A stretch of DNA of 64,000 nt from assembly GCF_000024205.1 (NCBI RefSeq), contig NC_013216.1, positions 310,001-374,000 on the forward strand. Direction: 5' to 3'. Made by a program: the position numbers and the translations under genes. Positions 46,661-56,510 of the stretch are shown in pieces. Source of the DNA: Desulfofarcimen acetoxidans DSM 771. GTDB taxonomy: Bacteria > Bacillota > Desulfotomaculia > Desulfotomaculales > Desulfofarciminaceae. Numbering within the stretch: the stretch's first letter is position 1; every line of letters begins with the position of its first letter. The notes beneath the pieces were generated by a model that was not told where the DNA came from, did not search any database, and saw only the letters and a list, made by a program, of their open reading frames with translations.

Positions 46661-47632
46661 ATGCATAAATCAAGTTTTGCAATTAATTATTTGATAGCCT
46701 TTCTCATTATTATCAGTGCTAACTTTGCTTTGCCCAGGTTAATGCCGGGTGATCCGCTGCAGGCCATTTACGGGGATGAAGCTTTGACGGCTATGACCCC
46801 GGAGTTAAAGGCGGAGTTAACCAGGCGGTTTTCATTGGATCAGTCCTGGAATGAGCAGTTCACTGCTTATATTGCTTCGCTTTTACGGGGTGATTTAGGG
46901 TATTCTTATTATTATAACACTCCGGTAACAAAGGTTATCCTTGGTTCTCTTCCCTGGACGTTTTTACTGGCAGGCCCGGCTCTGCTGCTTTCGACATTAT
47001 TGGGTCTTATTTTGGGTATTGAGTCGGGATACCGGCGGGGCAGGGTTTTGGACAAAACCCTGCTGGCGGGACTGATGTTTATCAGCGGTTTTCCTGATTT
47101 TTTTATCGGTATTCTAATGCTTCTTTTGTTTGGCGTAATGCTGAATTTAGTCCCTTTGGCCGGGGCATTGACACCTTATGCCGGAGAAACCGGCTTAGCT
47201 TTGGTGCTGGATGTTCTGTGGCACCTGGCATTGCCGCTGGCAGCTCTGCTGTTGGTCCGGTTGACATCTACTTATCTTTTTACGCGCAATACGGTAATTA
47301 CTACTTTAGGTGAGGCTTTTATACTGACAGCCAGGGCCAAGGGCTGCCCGTCAGGTGTTATTAAATACCGCCATGCCGGGCGGAATTCGCTTCTCCCGGT
47401 GGTAACGGCAGCTAGCCTGCAGTTAGCTCACTTAATAACGGGAACTTTGTTTATCGAAATTATTTTTTCTTATCCGGGAGTAGGCACACTGCTTTACAGT
47501 TCTTTGTTAACCCGTGATTACCCGTTGCTGCAGGGAATTTTACTAACTGTTACAGTTATTGTATTATTAATCAATTTCTTTATGGATTTATTATATAAAA
47601 AGTTGGATCCGAGGATAAATTATGCACATTAA
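46661..47632 (+). CDS. ABC transporter permease, OppB/NikB type
   Basis: 323 residues with the family N-terminus (ANFALPRLMPGDPLQAIYG) and the EAA-like loop TARAKGCPSGVIKYRHAGRNSLLPVV. It parallels the permease at 30161 (both have LGYS/MGYS-YYN-PV after residue ~85). GGGGAGGAG precedes ATG 46661. It overlaps the next gene by 11 bases. Confidence 0.9.
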   Translation: MHKSSFAINYLIAFLIIISANFALPRLMPGDPLQAIYGDEALTAMTPELKAELTRRFSLDQSWNEQFTAYIASLLRGDLGYSYYYNTPVTKVILGSLPWTFLLAGPALLLSTLLGLILGIESGYRRGRVLDKTLLAGLMFISGFPDFFIGILMLLLFGVMLNLVPLAGALTPYAGETGLALVLDVLWHLALPLAALLLVRLTSTYLFTRNTVITTLGEAFILTARAKGCPSGVIKYRHAGRNSLLPVVTAASLQLAHLITGTLFIEIIFSYPGVGTLLYSSLLTRDYPLLQGILLTVTVIVLLINFFMDLLYKKLDPRINYAH

Positions 47633-48485
47633 CTACTGGCGGGAAGTAAAACGGGACAATTTTGGCCGGATAGGAATTATAATATTTATTGTGCTGGTGC
47701 TGCTGGCTGTTCTGGCTCCTCTGCTGACCGGTTACCGGCCTGGTACTTACACCGGTTCTATTTTTAAACCACCGTCAGCGCAGTATTGGCTGGGAACCAA
47801 TGATGTGGGGCAGGATATTTGGACTCATCTTCTTTATGGCACGCGTACCTCACTGACGGTTGGCTGCGGGGTGGCCTTGCTGTCCGCTGTTTTCAGTCTG
47901 CTTATTGGTGGTACGGCTGCCTTGTTCGGCGGTTATTATGATCGTATTGTGATGCGTTTGGTAGATGCGCTGATTGTAATACCTCCGGTTATTATTGTAA
48001 TTCTGGCGGCAGCATATTTAAAACCAAACCTTTTTTTGTTAATATTATTATTATCTTTGTTAATTTGGCCCGGCGGAGCCAGGATAATCAGAGCCCAGAC
48101 GCTGGTCTTAAAAGATAGAATGCACGTAAAAGCAGCCCGCACTTTCGGGGCCGGATGGCTGCATTTATTGTCCCGTCATATTGTCCCGGATTTTGGACCG
48201 GTTTTGATTGCTGTTATGATCCAGGACGCTCGCCGGGCTGTTTTTATGGAAGCGGGGCTTTCTTTTTTAGGTATTTCCGATCCGGCTATGCTTAGCTGGG
48301 GTATAATGATCCAGCATGCCTTAAAATTTACTTATCTGAATGTCTGGCAGTGGTGGCTCTTGCCTCCCGGATTTGCTCTTTCACTGACAATAATGTCCTT
48401 AACTTTTATGGGTTTTGCTTTGGAAAAAATCTTGGATCCACGGCTGCGCAAACAAGAGGAGGGTGAAAAGCATGTTAAGCATTAG
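47622..48485 (+). CDS. ABC transporter permease, OppC/NikC type
   Basis: 287 residues with YWLGTNDVGQDIWTHLLYGTR, the EAA-like loop KAARTFGAGWLHLLSRHIVPDFG and GLSFLGISDPAMLSWG. It overlaps the ATPase gene by 14 bases, so all four genes of this unit are tightly coupled. Confidence 0.9.
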   Translation: MHINYWREVKRDNFGRIGIIIFIVLVLLAVLAPLLTGYRPGTYTGSIFKPPSAQYWLGTNDVGQDIWTHLLYGTRTSLTVGCGVALLSAVFSLLIGGTAALFGGYYDRIVMRLVDALIVIPPVIIVILAAAYLKPNLFLLILLLSLLIWPGGARIIRAQTLVLKDRMHVKAARTFGAGWLHLLSRHIVPDFGPVLIAVMIQDARRAVFMEAGLSFLGISDPAMLSWGIMIQHALKFTYLNVWQWWLLPPGFALSLTIMSLTFMGFALEKILDPRLRKQEEGEKHVKH

Positions 48486-50190
48486 TAACCTGAAGGTAAG
48501 GTTTGGTGAAAGATATATTTTGGATGGGATTAATTTAGAAATTCCGCCCGGGCAAATTTTAGCCCTCATTGGGGAATCAGGTGCCGGTAAAACAACACTG
48601 GGCCGGACAATTTTAAGGCTGCATGACGGTGTTATTGAAGGAAACATTAGCTGGAACGGTATAGAACTGGTTAACTTGCCGGAGGAAGATATGCGGCAAA
48701 TAAGATGGAACAGCATCAGTATGGTCTTCCAGAATGCCGGTGAAGCTTTAAACCCGGTCATAACTGTTTTAGAGCAGGTTGCAGAACCGCTGCTTGTTCA
48801 TGCGAGGCTGAAAAAAAAGGAGGCCCGGGCCAAAGCCAGGCTGCTTTTAGCTGAGGCGGGTTTGCCGCTTGACCGGGTTAACGCCTATCCTCCTCAATTA
48901 AGCGGGGGAGAAAAACAGCGGGCGGTTATAGCCATGGCTTTAGCCAACAGTCCCGAGTTAATAATCCTTGATGAACCCACTGCGGCCATGGACGGTTTAA
49001 CCCGCCGGGAAATTCTTGAACTGCTGAAAAGGACATCTGAGCATTGCGCTATGCTTTTGGTTACCCATGATTTATCTGCTGCCGCCGCATTGGCTGATCA
49101 CACGGCAGTTTTATATGACGGCAAAATTATCGAAGCGGGAGCAACCGGTGCATTGCTGGAACAACCCGGTCATCCCTATACCAGAGGCTTGTTGCGTTCT
49201 TATCCCAATATGACTACCACAAAAGATATGCAGGGGATTAAAGGCAAGCTGGAACACTGCGGCAGCGGCTGCCGGTTTGCTAACCGCTGTACGCAAGCCA
49301 GAGAAATTTGCGCTTCTGCGGAGCCTGATCTAAATTATTATAATGACAGGCAGATTGCCTGTCACCGGGGCGGGATTGTACCTTTACTGCAAATAAGTAA
49401 TTTAGACTGTCATTTTGGTCCGGTTAAGGTGGTAGACGGAGTAAATTTAACGGTTTTTGAAGGGGAAACACTGGCCCTGGTAGGGCAGAGCGGTTCGGGT
49501 AAAACTACTCTGGCCGCGACAATAATGGGCATTTTGCAACCAAAGCGAGGAAATATTGTTTTTGATGAAATAAATATCGGCAAAAAAAGAGACAGATCAC
49601 TTTTTAAACAATTGCAGATGATCTTCCAAAATCCCTCTGAATCAATCAGTCACCGGGCAACCGTACTGGAAGCTGTCAGAGAACCTTTGGATATTCAAAA
49701 TATCGGCAGCTGTGAAGAACGAATAGAGAAAGTACGCCGGGTTTTGGAGGAGGTGCAATTGTCCTCAGACGATACCTTTCTGGGCAAATACCCGCATCAT
49801 TTAAGCGGCGGTGAGGCCCAGCGGGTGGCCATAGCCCGGGCCATGATTTTACAGCCCAAGCTGATAGTGGCCGATGAACCGACCTCTGCCTTGGATGCCA
49901 GTGTCCAGGCAAAGATTTTAAAGCTGCTGCTTCACCTGCAGGAAGAGAGAGGCTTAGCTTTATTGTTTATTACCCATGATATTGCTCTGGCCCGTAAAGT
50001 TAGTGACAGGATAGCCGTCATGAGATCCGGGAGAATTATTGAGGAGGGTCTCTCATCCAGGATTACTTCTCAACCTCAAAATGATTATACCAGAGAATTA
50101 CTGTCCGCCGCTCCCAGCCTGGAGAATTCATTAATTTTCGAGGAGACCGGCAGAAATAATATGGGATATCGGTACCGGTTAGGAATGTAG
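48472..50190 (+). CDS. Fused double ATPase, paralogue of the one at 32100
   Basis: 572 residues, ATG 48472 after GAGGAGGGTG. Domain 1: GESGAGKTT, LSGGEKQRAVIAMAL, ILDEPTAAMDG, then a cysteine segment (CGSGCRFANRCTQAREIC). Domain 2: GQSGSGKTT, LSGGEAQRVAIARAM, VADEPTSALDA. The two-in-one layout is shared with the first importer but not with the third, which has separate ATPases. Confidence 0.9.
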   Translation: MLSISNLKVRFGERYILDGINLEIPPGQILALIGESGAGKTTLGRTILRLHDGVIEGNISWNGIELVNLPEEDMRQIRWNSISMVFQNAGEALNPVITVLEQVAEPLLVHARLKKKEARAKARLLLAEAGLPLDRVNAYPPQLSGGEKQRAVIAMALANSPELIILDEPTAAMDGLTRREILELLKRTSEHCAMLLVTHDLSAAAALADHTAVLYDGKIIEAGATGALLEQPGHPYTRGLLRSYPNMTTTKDMQGIKGKLEHCGSGCRFANRCTQAREICASAEPDLNYYNDRQIACHRGGIVPLLQISNLDCHFGPVKVVDGVNLTVFEGETLALVGQSGSGKTTLAATIMGILQPKRGNIVFDEINIGKKRDRSLFKQLQMIFQNPSESISHRATVLEAVREPLDIQNIGSCEERIEKVRRVLEEVQLSSDDTFLGKYPHHLSGGEAQRVAIARAMILQPKLIVADEPTSALDASVQAKILKLLLHLQEERGLALLFITHDIALARKVSDRIAVMRSGRIIEEGLSSRITSQPQNDYTRELLSAAPSLENSLIFEETGRNNMGYRYRLGM

Positions 50191-50405
50191 GCGAAAATAA
50201 TTGCCTACTATATTTTTGCTATAATAGTTTGATATTCAAATAATATATCCTGTCTTTCCCAGATAATATTTGCCATTTAAATGTATTTAGGAGCATTTCT
50301 ATGCCGGGAGAGTGTTTCAAAAATCATAATTTTAAAAATTAACCACTATATATAACTTGTATAAGATTTTGCATCCGCACATTGTTTCGTTTGCATATAA
50401 CTTTT
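50191..50405. other. Gap between convergent ABC operons
   Basis: A weak hairpin TAGGC...GCCTA just after the fused ATPase stop is followed by a short T-rich stretch and may terminate the plus-strand unit. I see no gene here. Confidence 0.4.
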
Positions 50406-51368
50406 TTAACGAGTGCAGTATGGGCAGGCTACTTTATGTTTTTCTTTTAAGGAACTTAGTAATGGTGTTTGTTCACGGCAAAGGACGCTGGCTTTCTCAC
50501 ACCTGGTAAAATAGCTGCAGCCATAGCTGCCGTTTTCGCTAATAGCCGGCTCATCAAAACTTGAACTCAATTTCTTTCTGTGACGTGGGTGATCTGATAA
50601 CACAGAGGACAATAATTTGATACTATAAGGGTGCCGCAATTCATCTATTAATCTTATATCTTCGATTAACTCGACAACTTTGCCCATATACATCACTGCC
50701 AGTCTGTCAGATATATAATTTACTGCTAATATATCATGCGAAATAAATATATAGGAAAGCTTGAATTCTTCTTTTAAATCCAGTAAAAGGTTTAAAATCT
50801 GTGCTTGAACCGACATATCCAAACTGGCTACCGCTTCATCCAGCACAATTAATTTTGGTTTTAATGCGATTGCTCTGGCTATAGTTACCCTCTGTATTTG
50901 GCCACCGCTGAACTGGTGAGGATATTTGTCTATATCAGCAGGACTTAAGCCTACAATTTCCAAAAGCTCTAGTACCTGTTTTTTTTCTTCCGAAGGGGTC
51001 AGTTTCCGGTAGTTTCTGATAGGCTCACTGATTATTTTGCCAATTGGCAGCCTGGGATTAACTGCACTCAAGCTGTCTTGAAAAACCACCTGCAAGTTGC
51101 GGCGCAGTTCCTTAAGTTCCCGGCCGGTTGTTTGGTAGATGTCTTTGCCCAGAAAGAAAACTTCGCCCCGTTCAGGCTTTTCCAAACCGAGTATTATTTT
51201 ACCCAGTGTAGTTTTACCACAACCGCTTTCACCCACGATACCAAGACAACAACCTTCTTCCAGGCTTAAGGAAATATCCTTTACCGCGGCAATGCTTTGA
51301 TTGGTTTTCAAGAACTTGTTGCCGAGACTGAAGGTTTTGGTAATATTATTTATCTCAAGCAAGCTCAT
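50406..51368 (-). CDS. ABC importer ATPase, OppF/DppF type
   Basis: 320 residues: GESGCGKTT, a FSGGQIQRVTIARAI signature, VLDEAVASLDM (DEAV for DEPT), and the C-terminal cysteine segment CSYFTRCEKASVLC. It overlaps the OppD-type gene by 14 bases and ends the third importer operon. Confidence 0.9.
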   Translation of the reverse strand: MSLLEINNITKTFSLGNKFLKTNQSIAAVKDISLSLEEGCCLGIVGESGCGKTTLGKIILGLEKPERGEVFFLGKDIYQTTGRELKELRRNLQVVFQDSLSAVNPRLPIGKIISEPIRNYRKLTPSEEKKQVLELLEIVGLSPADIDKYPHQFSGGQIQRVTIARAIALKPKLIVLDEAVASLDMSVQAQILNLLLDLKEEFKLSYIFISHDILAVNYISDRLAVMYMGKVVELIEDIRLIDELRHPYSIKLLSSVLSDHPRHRKKLSSSFDEPAISENGSYGCSYFTRCEKASVLCREQTPLLSSLKEKHKVACPYCTR

Positions 51369-52350
51369 ATAGCACTACCTCTTGATTTGAAGCATATTTA
51401 AGGCAGCTTACAAAATGATCCGGGGCATACCGTGTTAAATATACCTTATATTCCAAACAAGCTTTATTTGCTTCATCGCATCTTTCGAAAAAAGGGCATA
51501 TGTCTTTTAAATCTATTAAGGCCGGCGGTTGACCCTTAATGGGTTTTAGCCTGGCTTTTTGCAAACCCGGCCTTGAAGCCAGCAGTGCACGGGTGTAAGG
51601 GTGCAGAGGATGATCAAATATTTTCATAGCAGGTCCTTTTTCAACAATATATCCACAGTACATAACTGCTACTTCATCTGCCATTTGGGCAATCACTTTC
51701 AAATCATGAGAAACCAACAATATTCCCGTATTATACTTCTCCTGAACTTTCACCAATTGACCCAGTATCCGCTGCTGCACTGTGACGTCCAGAGCAGTGG
51801 TAGGTTCGTCGGCAATTAAGACTGCTGGATTTGAAGCAATGGCTATGGCAATCATTACTCTCTGGAGCATTCCGCCGCTCATTTGAAAAGGATAACGGTT
51901 GAATAAGTCTTCGGGGCAAGGCAGTTCTACCTGCCGTAAACATTCAAGCGCCGTAGTTATGGCTTCCCTCTTTGTTACTTTTTTATGGTTTCTGATTGTT
52001 TCAATAAACTGCTGACCAATAGATACTATGGGATCGAAGCTGCTCATTGGATTTTGCATAATCATGCTGATTTCGTTTCCCCGTAATTTTCTTAATTCCT
52101 CAGTTGGCAAACTCAAAATATCCCTATCCTTAAGTCTTATTTTTCCCTTGATAATTTTCCCCGCACCGTTTAAAAGGCCTAAAACAGATAAACAAGTAAT
52201 GCTTTTTCCACAACCGCTTTCTCCCATCAAGCCCAGCACTTTACCGGGCCAGATCCGGAAACTGATACCGTTTACTGCTCTGATCGTCCCTGCAGCAGTA
52301 GGTATATGTGCATGTAAATTTTCTACAGATAAAACAGGCTGTAAAGTCAT
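51355..52350 (-). CDS. ABC importer ATPase, OppD/DppD type
   Basis: 331 residues: Walker [37 protein letters not shown], and the C-terminal segment [14 protein letters not shown]. It overlaps the upstream permease gene by four bases. Confidence 0.9.
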   Translation of the reverse strand: MTLQPVLSVENLHAHIPTAAGTIRAVNGISFRIWPGKVLGLMGESGCGKSITCLSVLGLLNGAGKIIKGKIRLKDRDILSLPTEELRKLRGNEISMIMQNPMSSFDPIVSIGQQFIETIRNHKKVTKREAITTALECLRQVELPCPEDLFNRYPFQMSGGMLQRVMIAIAIASNPAVLIADEPTTALDVTVQQRILGQLVKVQEKYNTGILLVSHDLKVIAQMADEVAVMYCGYIVEKGPAMKIFDHPLHPYTRALLASRPGLQKARLKPIKGQPPALIDLKDICPFFERCDEANKACLEYKVYLTRYAPDHFVSCLKYASNQEVVLYELA

Positions 52351-53198
52351 AATATACCCCCCTGTTTAAAATCCTTGGGGTCAAGGACGTCTCTCAAAGC
52401 GTCGCCTAATAAATTAAAGGCCAATACTACAATCAATATCACCATCCCCGGGTAAACCATCAGGGAAGGATTGCTCCTCAAAAATTGTCTGCCGTCATTT
52501 AACATAGCTCCCCATTCAGGTGTGGGAGGTTGTATTCCCAGGCCTAAAAAGGATAAGCCTGAAATACTGAGAATTATCCAGCCCATATCCAAGCTGGCCA
52601 GGACAATTATTTGAGATATAATGTTGGGTAAAATATGTCTCATGATGATTTGGGGTCCACCTGTACCGCACACTTTGGCCGCTAAGACAAAGTTGCTTTC
52701 TTTAAGACTTAATACCATCCCTCTGATCATCCTGGCATACCATACCCAATGAACTGCTATCATAGCAAGCATGACGTTAACCAGACTGGGTCCCAACATA
52801 CCGACAATGGCCAGTGCCAGTATGAGATTGGGAAAGGCCAGCAGAACATCACACAGGCGCATCAACAGATTATCCACCTTTCCACCCACATAACCGGAAT
52901 AAGTGCCAATCACCAGACTCACGGCAATAGTCAGAGCCATGACAATAAACGCAGTATTTAAAGATATTCCGGTAGCATAGATTAGCCTGGAAAGCAAACA
53001 CCTGCCCAGGTGGTCGGTACCCATGGGAAACTCTCTGCTGGGCGCTTCTAATTTTTGTTCTAAATTTACCAGATTGGGATCGTGGGGCGCTATAAGCGGC
53101 GCCAATATGCCCGTAAAAAACAAAAAGACAATTATTATTATACTTAGGATAGCCGGCTTATGCTGAAACAGCTTTTGCAGGTGGATTTGCATGAACAT
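52347..53198 (-). CDS. ABC importer permease, OppC/NikC type
   Basis: 283 residues with FPMGTDHLGRCLLSRLIYATG, the loop LAAKVCGTGGPQIIMRHILPNI and GLSFLGLGIQPPTPEWG. Nine bases separate it from the OppB-type gene. Confidence 0.9.
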   Translation of the reverse strand: MFMQIHLQKLFQHKPAILSIIIIVFLFFTGILAPLIAPHDPNLVNLEQKLEAPSREFPMGTDHLGRCLLSRLIYATGISLNTAFIVMALTIAVSLVIGTYSGYVGGKVDNLLMRLCDVLLAFPNLILALAIVGMLGPSLVNVMLAMIAVHWVWYARMIRGMVLSLKESNFVLAAKVCGTGGPQIIMRHILPNIISQIIVLASLDMGWIILSISGLSFLGLGIQPPTPEWGAMLNDGRQFLRSNPSLMVYPGMVILIVVLAFNLLGDALRDVLDPKDFKQGGIL

Positions 53199-53207
53199 TT
53201 TTTATAG

Positions 53208-54140
53208 TTACCTTCCTATTTTGATGCGCGGATCTAAATATACGTAGGCAATATCAACCAGGAGATTGCAGACAACAAATATTACAGCCATTAAACAAAC
53301 ATAGCACTGAATAACCGGGTAATCCCTGCTGAATATGGAAAAAACACAGTACCTGCCAACACCCGGCCAGGCAAAAATATTTTCCACTATGACAGAGCCT
53401 GCCAGTAAATGCCCCAGACTCATTCCGAAAGCAGTTATCATTGGCAGCAGTGCATTTTTAAAAACATGCTTACCGATAATGAGCTTCTCTTTAATTCCTC
53501 TGACTCTGGCGTACAATACAAAATCTTTATTTAAGTTCTCCAACATACTTGTCCTCAAGAGCCTGGTATATGTAGCCGCATATCCCAGTGCCAGAGTTAA
53601 GGATGGTAAAATAAGATGCAAGAAAGTTCCTCTTCCTGTAACCGGCAGCAAATCAAGCTTTAAAGAAAAAACATACAGCAGCAGGAATCCCAGCCAGAAG
53701 CTTGGCATAGATGCGCCTATAAATGCCAATATCCTGCTAAACTGGTCAAGCAAGCTGTCCTTGTATAAAGCAGCCCAAATGCCGAGGGGTATACTTATTA
53801 AGAACATGAGGAGTAAAGAACAAGCGGTTAGTTGTATTGTAGCTGGAATGTAATATAATACGGACGGCAAAACAGGTTGTCTTGTCACGAAGGATTTGCC
53901 GAAATCAAGATGAAACACTTTCCACAGCCAGTCAAAATACTGAATATATAATGGTCTGTCCAGTCCTAATTCGGATCTTACCAGAGCAACAGCTTCATCT
54001 GTGGGAGGAATTTGTGACAGCCTCAGGTAGACTTCTGCCGGATCACAGGGTACCATATGAATTAAGCCGAAGGTTATTACAGATATACCCAGCAGCACCG
54101 GTATTATGTTGAGTAATCGTCTGAAAATATACTTTTTCAC
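53208..54140 (-). CDS. ABC importer permease, OppB/NikB type
   Basis: 310 residues with the DppB-type start (RRLLNIIPVLLGISVITFGLIHMVPCDPAEVY) and the EAA-like loop YARVRGIKEKLIIGKHVFKNALLPMI. It resembles NikB/DppB more than the two permeases of the fused-ATPase systems. GGAGAAAAT precedes the start. Confidence 0.9.
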   Translation of the reverse strand: MKKYIFRRLLNIIPVLLGISVITFGLIHMVPCDPAEVYLRLSQIPPTDEAVALVRSELGLDRPLYIQYFDWLWKVFHLDFGKSFVTRQPVLPSVLYYIPATIQLTACSLLLMFLISIPLGIWAALYKDSLLDQFSRILAFIGASMPSFWLGFLLLYVFSLKLDLLPVTGRGTFLHLILPSLTLALGYAATYTRLLRTSMLENLNKDFVLYARVRGIKEKLIIGKHVFKNALLPMITAFGMSLGHLLAGSVIVENIFAWPGVGRYCVFSIFSRDYPVIQCYVCLMAVIFVVCNLLVDIAYVYLDPRIKIGR

Positions 54141-54216
54141 CTGATTTTCTCCCTGAGTGTCAGTATAATGGGGAAAGAAAATAATTCCAACCCCATTATA
54201 TGACTAATCAATAAAT

Positions 54217-55815
54217 TTACTTGATGTCAATATCAGTTAATGGTACATCATACTGAGTTGATAAGAATTTAAAACCGCTAAGATTCTTATGGTAAACAGC
54301 CATATTGGTCCTGTAAGAAATGGGAAGATAAACAGCCTGCTCATGTAACGTTTTCAGAATATAAGTATAAAGCTCCTGTCTCGTCTTTTCATCAGTGCTT
54401 AATAGAACCTCTTCTATTTTTTTATCGATTTCAGGCTTCATGGAGAGACCTGACTGAGCCTGATAATCGGCATGGGAAGGTTTTCTCATGGAAGAACACA
54501 ATGAATGTGGATCGTAGGGAACGCCCCAGGTCTCGCTGAAAATAAGGTTAAAGTTGCCGTCTTTTTGCCTTTGGTTATAGGCTTGACTTTCTTCGGCAAT
54601 TAGTTTTAGATTGATGCCGAGCTTTTTCAGATCACCTTGCATAGCCTCTGCAGCAGACTTTTGGATATTATCAGTGCTGTCAAAACATAATTCCAGTTCC
54701 AATGCTTGCCCGTTTTTTTCTCTGAATTCTTTTCCGTCTGCCTGTTTCCAACCGGCATTATCCAATAGTGAGGCAGCCTTTTCAAGATTATAATCATAGG
54801 GTTTTAATTTTAAATCGCAATAAGGCAGATTTGATGAAAAAAGTGTATCAGCTTTTTCTTCCGTGCCGTAAAATATTCCGTTGATTACAGCCTGTTTATT
54901 AATGCCATGCTGAATAGCCTGGCGAACCGGCAAATCCTTGGTGGCTCCTTTGTTGGAATTCATAGCTATAACTCTCGTTGAAAGAGGACCGGAGTTTTTA
55001 GTCTCATATTTGCCGGATTCTTTGAGCTGTTTAAAGGAATCCAGACTTATAACACCGCTGCCAAAGATTAAATCCAGTTCGCCCTTCTCAAAGGCAATTA
55101 CTCTGGTTTCACCATCAGGAATAATTTTAACAATAACTTTTTCTAGCTTGGGTTTGGTCCCCCAATAATTTTCATTCCTTGTGAATACAGCATATTCATC
55201 TTTTTTGTACTCACTCAACACCCACGGGCCTGTACCAATGGGTTTTTTAATGGCTTCGCTGGTTTGTCCATTCTCAGGAAAGCCCGTGGGAGCTAGGAAT
55301 CTTATCGGCCTAATCAGAGCAAATTCCTGCAGCGCCGGGTAATAGGCATTTTTAAAATAAACTTTTAAGGTATAGTCACCGGATACCTCAGTTTTTTCGA
55401 TTTGATTAATTAATTCCAACCATTCATGCCTTTGGGCATTAGCCAGTACTGCATCAAAGTTTTGTTTTGCCGCCGCAGCGTTAAACTCAGTGCCATCGGA
55501 GAAATTTACACCTTTACGCAGGGTAAAAGTTATTTCCCTGCCGTCGGGAGATGTATCCCACTTTTCCGCCAGACAAGGCTCAATTTTACCGCCTTCAGCG
55601 TAGGTTACCAGCGGTTCGTAGACCAGACCCTGAGCAAACATCTGAGCTGAATAATTATGCGGGTTCAAATCCCCGATATCTTTATTCCAGGAAAAAGTGA
55701 GTTCCTTAGCTTTTGTTTTTACACCAGTAGTTTTTTCTGTACTGTTGCCGCAACCGGTGAGGGATACAGAATATACTATTATTAGTAATAACGCTAAATA
55801 TATTAATTTTTTCAT
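54217..55815 (-). CDS. ABC importer substrate-binding lipoprotein (NikA/DppA-like)
   Basis: 532 residues, lipobox SLTGC (Cys22). The segments TFSWNKDIGDLNPHNYSAQMFAQGLVYEPLV and WNLIFSETWGVPYDPHS-type region are close to the nickel receptor NikA pattern, so nickel or a nickel chelate is a fair guess; peptides are possible. ATG 55815 after GAGGTGA is used; the longer frame from 55854 extends before the signal peptide. Confidence 0.87.
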   Translation of the reverse strand: MKKLIYLALLLIIVYSVSLTGCGNSTEKTTGVKTKAKELTFSWNKDIGDLNPHNYSAQMFAQGLVYEPLVTYAEGGKIEPCLAEKWDTSPDGREITFTLRKGVNFSDGTEFNAAAAKQNFDAVLANAQRHEWLELINQIEKTEVSGDYTLKVYFKNAYYPALQEFALIRPIRFLAPTGFPENGQTSEAIKKPIGTGPWVLSEYKKDEYAVFTRNENYWGTKPKLEKVIVKIIPDGETRVIAFEKGELDLIFGSGVISLDSFKQLKESGKYETKNSGPLSTRVIAMNSNKGATKDLPVRQAIQHGINKQAVINGIFYGTEEKADTLFSSNLPYCDLKLKPYDYNLEKAASLLDNAGWKQADGKEFREKNGQALELELCFDSTDNIQKSAAEAMQGDLKKLGINLKLIAEESQAYNQRQKDGNFNLIFSETWGVPYDPHSLCSSMRKPSHADYQAQSGLSMKPEIDKKIEEVLLSTDEKTRQELYTYILKTLHEQAVYLPISYRTNMAVYHKNLSGFKFLSTQYDVPLTDIDIK

Positions 55816-55903
55816 TTTATCACCTCGTGTATGGGATTTTAAATCAATTTCCATTTATCTTTTGCTTTATATAAACTATAATCACCCCCTGAAACTATAA
55901 AAT

Positions 55904-56023
55904 AAAAAACCATGAAAGATATTATCTTGCTTCTACAAGAAAATTACCTTCATGGTCTATAATTGATTTTAACTTTTTATACCCTTGTCTTTGAATAAAA
56001 TACCTTCATGGCACTTTATTATA
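55904..56023 (-). promoter_or_regulatory. Dual AYGAA-hairpin leader H, upstream of the NikA-like operon
   Basis: On the minus strand a TATAAT box (56023-56018) lies just before hairpin 1, GUGCC-AUGAA-GGUAU (56014-56000, two G-U pairs). Hairpin 2 is ACC-ATGAA-GGT (55956-55946). Its ACCATGAA can pair with TTCATGGT (55916-55909) in a long terminator (inner arms near TTATCTTG/CAAGA) with six T. The receptor gene starts 89 bases later. The stretch between hairpins shares TCAATTA-AGACC with leaders F and G. Confidence 0.75.
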
Positions 56024-56176
56024 ATAGTGTTAATATTCGATGTTTTTTTGATTATTCCTTTAAGTTAAAAAAAATTTTACATTGCAGTGTATGGATTTAT
56101 ACCGTAAATCTTCCCACCAGAGTATTCAATTCATCATAAATTTGTGGGTGTTATTAAAATAAGGCTGTTGATAATA

Positions 56177-56349
56177 TTGACAAATTGTTCTTTCCTGCTG
56201 TAAGATGAATAACATCAAAATTAAATTGGCGGCATGAAGCCGTATAAAATTCTGATCTATCTTTATTCCAAAATTTAAAGCTGTCAAAAAATATACCACG
56301 AAGGTATTTGCCGTTAATTTGCGGCATTGACCTTGTGGTATTTATTTTT
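56177..56349 (+). promoter_or_regulatory. Dual AYGAA-hairpin leader B, upstream of methyltransferase and exporter-fold ABC pair
   Basis: Promoter TTGACA (56177-56182), 18 bases, TAAGAT (56201-56206). Hairpin 1 is GCGGC-ATGAA-GCCGT (56229-56243), the same stem position as in leader A with U to C in the closing pair. Hairpin 2 is ATACC-ACGAA-GGTAT (56293-56307). Its TACCACGAAGGT can pair with ACCTTGTGGTA (56330-56340, one bulged base) in a terminator with inner GCCG/CGGC and a T-rich tail. The regulated gene starts at 56511; the gap after the terminator holds nothing else I recognise. Confidence 0.75.
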
Positions 56350-56510
56350 CGCTTAGCCGTTTTGAGCTACCTCCTTAATTCTTATCGGAACTGTGGGTTA
56401 CATCTGCTCGCAGTTCCAGCATTTTTTCAAGAGTTTGAAGCAGTTATGACGTGACAGTTATTTACTATTACTTATCAAGGACTAAAATATTTTTGAAAGG
56501 AAGATGATTG

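Noticed and set aside
53335-53853. 172-codon plus-strand ORF
   Set aside because: It is antisense to the OppB-type permease gene, which has clear motifs.
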